A stretch of 64,000 nt of DNA from NCBI GenBank assembly GCA_004154925.1, contig QJNS01000172.1, positions 70,444 through 134,443 on the forward strand. Direction: 5' to 3'. Under the pieces are notes generated by a model. It saw nothing but the letters and a program-made list of their open reading frames with translations, was not told where the DNA came from and made no database searches. The stretch is from Monosporascus cannonballus. Its lineage: Eukaryota; Ascomycota; Sordariomycetes; Xylariales. Both the position numbers and the translations under genes were made by a program. This document shows positions 58,937 through 64,000 of the stretch, piece by piece; position 1 is the stretch's first letter; every line of letters begins with the position of its first letter.

Positions 58937-61900
58937 ATGCAACCGTCGCAGGGTACCACTGCGCCTCTCGAGGATCGCCTGCGAGGCCTCATCCTCAGCA
59001 ATGCTGATCAAGGGGGTACCCAGGGCGGCCACGTGACAGACCCTCATTCTAGCAATGCCATCCAACAACAGTCCTCGCAACACAAGCATGTAAAGAGCGT
59101 ACCAGAAACAGACCTCTCTTCTTCAACCGACCAGGCGCAGGGCCGCCCCAAGGCCTCTAGGAAGCGTCTGAATCAAGTTCAACGGCGTCAGATGAGTGCG
59201 GAATTATCAGTACCAGTTGATACCAGAGCACCTGTTGAACAGACACCAAAGTCATACACCGGTCGCCAGCCGAAAGCCCACCAGCAACAAGGAAAGCGAT
59301 TTTACCCTCATCATCACTCTTCGCGATCCCATTCGGGGAGCTCTCGCAATGGGTTCCAGAATCAGCCTCCTACTAATAGCGGCGAACCTTTGTCTGCTCA
59401 GTCGCATCATAGTTCTATCTTACGCCGAGGACCGAACATCTTGTCCCATCATCAACCTGATTGGAGGGCCCAACAGCCTCGTTATCATGAACTCCCCAGA
59501 GGTGTAAATGTACTCTCAGCGGAATCATTTGCCTCTCGCGGTCATCAGGGCACCCATCAATCTCTGTACAACCCAGGTGGCTATCGCCAGTACACAGTCG
59601 AACCGGAAGAGTTGACCAACCAATCTCATCTTCTCGACCGGCTATGCCATCTTGTCGTTACAGGTGCCGAAATTGAACCGAGCGAGATTGCCGAGAAGGA
59701 AGACTTTCGTATGCGGGTCGAGGAAATTTGCCGATCTGTCATAACTCGTTACGAGATGGGGCACAATGGAAACACTGCTTTCCCTCTCGAGAGCGTCCAG
59801 CTGAAATGCTTCGGAAGTCTCTCATCTGGCTTTGCTACCAAAGCAGCCGATATGGACCTGGCTCTACTTTCCCCTCTTTCTAGGGTGAACCCGGACTCGT
59901 CTGACTCACCTATACCTCGCCTTGTGGAGAAGGCCTTACTTGAGTCCGGATTTGGTGCTCGGCTGCTCACTCGTACTCGTGTGTCCATAATAAAGTTATG
60001 TGAGAAGCCTGACGATAAGCTTCGACTATCGCTCTTGGAGGAGCGAGCCAAGTGGGAGCAGGGTCTGAGTACCGACGGCCATGGGGCGGACGACGGGCTA
60101 TTGGACGATCCGAATTCTCCCCACGAGACAACAACTTCCCACGAAGTCGATAAGAGGCAGTCAGTACCGGATGAGCAGCAATCAGAGCTTGAAATACAGA
60201 CCGCGAGCGAAGTTGGACAAACCTACCAGGAAAAGCTGTCTTCGCTCAGACAGTCTTGGAATCAATCCCTATCGAGTTACTACGGCAACGCCAAGCGGCT
60301 ACTCCGCCAGTTGAATGGCCGTGATATCACGCAGTCCAACTCTGGAGACTTCAAAAAAGCTGACTTCGAACTACTCGACGTCGTCTCCCGGGCTTTCATC
60401 GAAGGCCTCTATGATGAATCATTAAGACTCCGCATTCAAGGCTACCCATCCTTCTACGAGGGCCTGAACTCTCCGCACATTAATTTCCGATCCCTAGTGG
60501 GTGTCATGAAAATGGCGGAAGGTGAACAGCTCATCATGCTATGGGAGACGAGGACAGTGACCGAAGGCAACCCACAACGAGAAGAAATGTCCCAGGGTGT
60601 CGTCAATAGGTGGAAGACCCTGCAGGCTACAAAGACATTCGGCCCGTACCCGCTTTCGTTCACCAAGGACCTTCACCATGCCGTAGAAAGTCTGCGCAGT
60701 CTACCATCAATTCAGCTCATGCAACTGCGGCAGGAACAGCACGAGAGCGCAACAGAGTATCACGCGAGGGTAGCCCGTATAATGCACGGCCTACGTGGAC
60801 CAAATGTACCAAATCCTGTCATGACCTCCAAAGTTGTAGAATACTACATACTGGGCCTCCAAAATGAGCAGATCCGCGAAGAGGTTCGTAACTTTGCGCT
60901 CACCTCCGGGGCACAGTCCCTGAAGACCATCGCAAGAAAACATAAGGCCCTGCAATTGGCTCTTGAATACGAAAAGGCCCTGGAGACGAACCTATATAGC
61001 GAAGAGGATTCCGTCTTAATCCGGGACTACGTCGGTCTCCTCCGTCGCGGCCTTGTTCCGATTGCGGCGCAAGACAGCGAGCCGTTTGACTACGTTGTCC
61101 CGGTCACTCAGACCAGAGCGAACATTATCCAGAGGATCCGACAGCTTCCCGGCCCATCTCGACTAGCCCCTAATCAGCTGAGGGACCGCTATCATGACAA
61201 ACTAGAATTCCCTAAGAGCGGAGTTGGAGTCCAGTGCGATATTAACTTCTCCGCTCACCTCGCCCTACAGAACACGCTACTTCTGCGATGTTATTCCTAC
61301 ACTGATCCGCGTGTCCGGCCGCTTATACTCTTTGTAAAGTACTGGGCCAGAGTACGGGGCATCAACGACGCGTACCGCGGGACTTTGAGCAGTTATGGCT
61401 ACGTACTGATGGTGTTGCACTACCTGATCAACGTGGCCGAGCCATTCGTGTGCCCCAACCTCCAACAGCTCGCCCCTCCTGATCCAAACCTTCCGCCCGA
61501 AGCTATGGAGAGCCTTACCACCTGCAAAGGCCGCAATGTTCGCTTCTGGCGGGACGAGCAGGAGATCCAGAGACTAGCCCGTGAGGGATGCCTGAACCAG
61601 AACAGGCAGTCTGTCGGCGCTCTATTACGGGGCTTCTTTGAGTATTATGCGCAGAACAACATGATGAGCATCATTCAAAAACGTGGTTTTGACTGGGGAA
61701 GGGACGTCATCAGCCTGCGGACACCGGGTGGGTTAGTATCGAAACAAGAAAAAGGCTGGACCGGAGCCAAGACAGTCATACAGCCGCAATCGGGCGGTCC
61801 CGACAACTCAGTCGACGCCACCAGAAACCCGGCTCTGCCCCCGACCCCAGTCGAGCAGCAACCTATGTCCCCCAAGGCCACAACTACCCCTACGACGGAG

Positions 61901-62200
61901 CAGTCCACCGCGAAGCCAAGGGAGACGAAGGAGGTGCGCCTGCGCTACCTGTTCGCAATCGAGGACCCGTTCGAGCTGGACCACAACGTGGCCCGCACCG
62001 TCACGCACAACGGCATCGTCGCCATCCGCGACGAGTTCCGGCGCGCCTGGCGCATCATCAAGTCGGCCGGCAAGTCGGGCCAGCCGGCCGAGGACCTGCT
62101 GGAGGACACCAAGCAGCACAGCGAGCAGCTCGAGAGGAAGCAGTTCGCCGACCTCCTCGACGATATCCACGGCCCCGTCATCTTCCCTGAGGGGGTTTGA
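58937..62200 (+). CDS. Cid1/TUT-type nucleotidyltransferase with PAP/25A-associated domain
   Basis: Putative non-canonical poly(A)/poly(U) polymerase, 1087 aa, single exon; ATG at 58937 is the first in frame. The N-terminal about 230 residues are Gln/Ser/His-rich and disordered. The nucleotidyltransferase signature FGSLSSGFATKAADMDLAL lies at about 291-309 with the two catalytic Asp of DMD. The third catalytic Asp is in GVQCDINF (Asp768). Next come YWARVRGIND, SYGYVLMVLHYL and the PAP/25A-associated block, with SVGALLRGFFEYYA and the late IEDPFELDHNVARTV motif (about 1010). The roughly 460 residues between the second and third Asp, instead of the usual 60-100, reflect a large insertion. Family members add nucleotides to RNA 3' ends and direct decay or silencing. 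Which nucleotide is added cannot be read here. Confidence 0.92.
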   Translation: MQPSQGTTAPLEDRLRGLILSNADQGGTQGGHVTDPHSSNAIQQQSSQHKHVKSVPETDLSSSTDQAQGRPKASRKRLNQVQRRQMSAELSVPVDTRAPVEQTPKSYTGRQPKAHQQQGKRFYPHHHSSRSHSGSSRNGFQNQPPTNSGEPLSAQSHHSSILRRGPNILSHHQPDWRAQQPRYHELPRGVNVLSAESFASRGHQGTHQSLYNPGGYRQYTVEPEELTNQSHLLDRLCHLVVTGAEIEPSEIAEKEDFRMRVEEICRSVITRYEMGHNGNTAFPLESVQLKCFGSLSSGFATKAADMDLALLSPLSRVNPDSSDSPIPRLVEKALLESGFGARLLTRTRVSIIKLCEKPDDKLRLSLLEERAKWEQGLSTDGHGADDGLLDDPNSPHETTTSHEVDKRQSVPDEQQSELEIQTASEVGQTYQEKLSSLRQSWNQSLSSYYGNAKRLLRQLNGRDITQSNSGDFKKADFELLDVVSRAFIEGLYDESLRLRIQGYPSFYEGLNSPHINFRSLVGVMKMAEGEQLIMLWETRTVTEGNPQREEMSQGVVNRWKTLQATKTFGPYPLSFTKDLHHAVESLRSLPSIQLMQLRQEQHESATEYHARVARIMHGLRGPNVPNPVMTSKVVEYYILGLQNEQIREEVRNFALTSGAQSLKTIARKHKALQLALEYEKALETNLYSEEDSVLIRDYVGLLRRGLVPIAAQDSEPFDYVVPVTQTRANIIQRIRQLPGPSRLAPNQLRDRYHDKLEFPKSGVGVQCDINFSAHLALQNTLLLRCYSYTDPRVRPLILFVKYWARVRGINDAYRGTLSSYGYVLMVLHYLINVAEPFVCPNLQQLAPPDPNLPPEAMESLTTCKGRNVRFWRDEQEIQRLAREGCLNQNRQSVGALLRGFFEYYAQNNMMSIIQKRGFDWGRDVISLRTPGGLVSKQEKGWTGAKTVIQPQSGGPDNSVDATRNPALPPTPVEQQPMSPKATTTPTTEQSTAKPRETKEVRLRYLFAIEDPFELDHNVARTVTHNGIVAIRDEFRRAWRIIKSAGKSGQPAEDLLEDTKQHSEQLERKQFADLLDDIHGPVIFPEGV

Positions 62201-63029
62201 TCGATCCGAATCGCCTACTTCTATCGTTTTGTTGGTGGCCGCGGGCCCCATGTGAACACGAGGAGCCCGATGCGTTGGAAGACGAGACATTGTACGACTA
62301 ATGATGCTATGGAGGCGTTTGATGTGGAAACCAAAAGAAAAGGGGAGAAGAAAAAAGTCAACATGATGTTGTAATGTCTGGAACGCCTAATAGCATTCAG
62401 CGATTTTCGTCTCCGATAAGTAAAACGATATCCGCCACCGGTGAGCGATGTAGCCCACCTCTAGGAAGCGCTGGCCAGGGCTTTATATACCGTACGCTTG
62501 AGTCTTTACTAAGACCACGAGAGCTTGCTATCGCTTGCCATTGTGAATGATGTAATACGGAGGTCCTTATGGTAGACTGCGCATGTATCTCTCCCCTCTC
62601 AGCTCAGAGCTTGGGGGCTTCCGAACCACCGTCTACATGATACCTTTATGCTGTTCGATTAATCGGTTGTTCGTGTCTAGATCTCATATAGCGGCTTTAT
62701 GTCCCGTTTCCGCGAATCACTTTCCTTAGCTTTCAATGTTTCATCTCTCAGCCACTCCGTCAGCTGTCCTGGTGGTGATAGATGTTCATCAGCCCTGTGA
62801 GCGCACTGAAACCGCAACCGCTGCGGGAACCCCTCCCCGTCCTCTTGGCTCCATGCACTGAATAGTCATTTATATTATCAGTGAAAATCTAGCTTTGCCT
62901 TACCGTGATACCCGAAAGAGCGCCTGTTACCGAAACGAACCGCTGCCCATGTGAAGGACTATTCAGTAGCCGTTCGTCTCTAAGCTGGCTCTCCCCCCTC
63001 CAGCACCATTTTCGTTCCTTCCTCCCTTC
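62201..63029. other. intergenic between convergent genes
   Basis: About 830 bp with no supported coding region; holds the 3' ends of the Cid1-like and small-protein genes. Confidence 0.5.
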
Positions 63030-63387
63030 CTACTTGGCATGGCGGGAGAGTTGAAGCCCCACGCGGAGTCCAAGCCGCTTGACATCTTCGTCGAACTCCT
63101 TCTTGTCGACGGGCAGACGTGCCTTCTCGAATTTCTCCACAACGCGCGACTGCATGCCGGAAACGGTGGGAGGAGCGACCTTTTCCTCCTGATCCTCAGG
63201 AGGCTTCTGCACGGTCCTCTCCTGGGTTCCGGCCTTGGGCTGCTCGTTGGCTGCCGCGAGAGCAGCGACCTGCATGACCGTGTCGTAGAAGCCTGACGAT
63301 TGGTTGTTAACGGAACGGCGTCACATCTCAAATATTTAGACTTAGGGGCTGCATGCGCTCACGTTTGTCTGGCTTGCCCTGCGCCAT
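63030..63387 (-). CDS. small conserved-looking protein, 95 aa, unknown function
   Basis: Two exons on the minus strand, 63387-63363 and 63292-63030, with a 70-nt GTGAGC...GTCAG intron in phase 1, give MAQGKPDKRFYDTVMQVAAL and onward. The middle is Pro/Glu/Lys-rich and the C-terminus is a charged helix (VVEKFEKARLPVDKKEFDED) ending LQLSRHAK. No signal peptide or membrane segment. The splice joins exactly, and the product reads like a real small soluble fungal protein, but I do not recognise the family. The 25-nt first exon would be missed by a simple open-frame search. Confidence 0.6.
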
Positions 63388-64000
63388 ATTGGTGAACTTT
63401 CCTCAGGTGAGCCGGCGTATTTTGGTTCACAGTAAGTACCTAGGTGAGGGTTAGCGATAAGTCATACAGTAAGTAATACGTTGACGATATGGGGACCAAG
63501 GATGGGGGTTCGACTTTTGCTTCTTGACGTACCAACACTTTGGCCGACGGGTCTTGACGAATTCTAGACCAGTCCGGTAAGATCACAGCTCAGACTGCTG
63601 CTCTTTTCACTGTCTCTTCGGGATTCTTCTAGGTCCGAGGCTCGACCAAACTAGAGCTTCGTATAAATCGTTGCCGCTAGAAACACCTGGCAATGAAGAG
63701 CTTCTACTGTATGGTGGCACTCCGTTCTCCGCCTCGTACTCGTAGGACAGAGCTGAAATGAAGCAAAAATGTGTTTGCCGTGGAACTCGCGAATACAGGC
63801 ATGAAATTAACACTGCTCTGGCGATGGGGATTTTCGGAAATATGCCGAGCGAGTTTGGTAGTTACTAGAAGCTAAGCAGGTGAAAGGTGTGGGATGTTCT
63901 GTAGAGAGGTAGGCACTCAGACTGGGATGCTTTAGGTCCCCAGGTAGCTGCATAAGGTACATACATACCTGCCTATGTACGCGATTGGGTAATTACTCAG
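63388..64000. other. intergenic, window end
   Basis: About 610 bp upstream of the small-protein gene. A 68-codon minus-strand frame (63607-63813) has no recognisable feature. The stretch around 63,840-63,960 has a loosely structured look but does not match a known RNA. Confidence 0.45.

Noticed and set aside
63840..63960. Sequence vaguely like a 5S rRNA or other structured RNA at the window end
   Set aside because: The conserved 5S internal control region could not be matched by eye.
1..64000. CRISPR arrays, telomere repeats and bacterial-type operons
   Set aside because: No regularly spaced direct repeats or telomeric repeats are present, and the gene structure is eukaryotic.

Overview
This window looks like nuclear DNA of a filamentous ascomycete, most likely a Sordariomycete. 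Genes carry short introns of about 45-75 bp with fungal splice signals and encode fungal-type proteins. An AT-rich block shows the C-to-T/G-to-A decay of repeat-induced point mutation (RIP). All exon models were worked out by hand from splice motifs, phase and protein-family logic, with no database search. Coordinates within known families are firm to the base where phase closes; functions are family-level.

Left arm (1-23.9 kb), GC-balanced and gene-bearing: an AAA+ ATPase with an assembly gap in its last intron (303-2751, -); a membrane-anchored aldo-keto reductase (4311-5450, -); an acyl-CoA thioesterase (5980-7289, -); a secreted, probably GPI-anchored CE1 esterase (8235-9409, +); a disrupted tannase/feruloyl esterase (9583-11263, -); an NTF2-FAD monooxygenase (12546-14463, -); a SEC14-like lipid-transfer protein (16040-17499, +); an MDP-1 phosphatase (18006-18974, -); an extradiol-type dioxygenase (19770-20982, +); and a deuterolysin metalloprotease with an in-frame stop in the propeptide (21727-22939, -). 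Esterases, a monooxygenase and a ring-cleavage-type dioxygenase lying within 13 kb suggest, but do not prove, use of plant phenolic esters.

Centre (about 23.9-51.5 kb): a 27.5-kb AT-rich block with no intact gene. Four LTR retrotransposons could be delimited to the base, each with two matching LTRs and a perfect 5-bp target-site duplication. They are Gypsy A (24403-31150, TSD TAAAG), Copia B (32616-43709, TSD TAAAC), Gypsy C nested inside Copia B (33087-38673, TSD ATACG), and Gypsy D in the opposite orientation (43940-50818, TSD ATTAA). All coding frames are destroyed. In every element the outer part of each LTR is less mutated than the matching inner part of its partner, so RIP tapers off at element edges.

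Right arm (51.5-64 kb): a small cysteine-rich orphan gene next to the AT block (51568-52075, -), then conserved RNA and transcription genes: the splicing factor CWC26/Bud13 (53763-54809, +), TFIIF alpha/TFG1 (55206-57394, -), a Cid1-type nucleotidyltransferase with a very large insertion (58937-62200, +), and a 95-aa conserved-looking small protein (63030-63387, -). The block therefore separates an accessory, secretion- and catabolism-flavoured arm from a housekeeping arm. I found no rRNA, convincing tRNA, CRISPR, telomere, or polyketide/nonribosomal peptide cluster.
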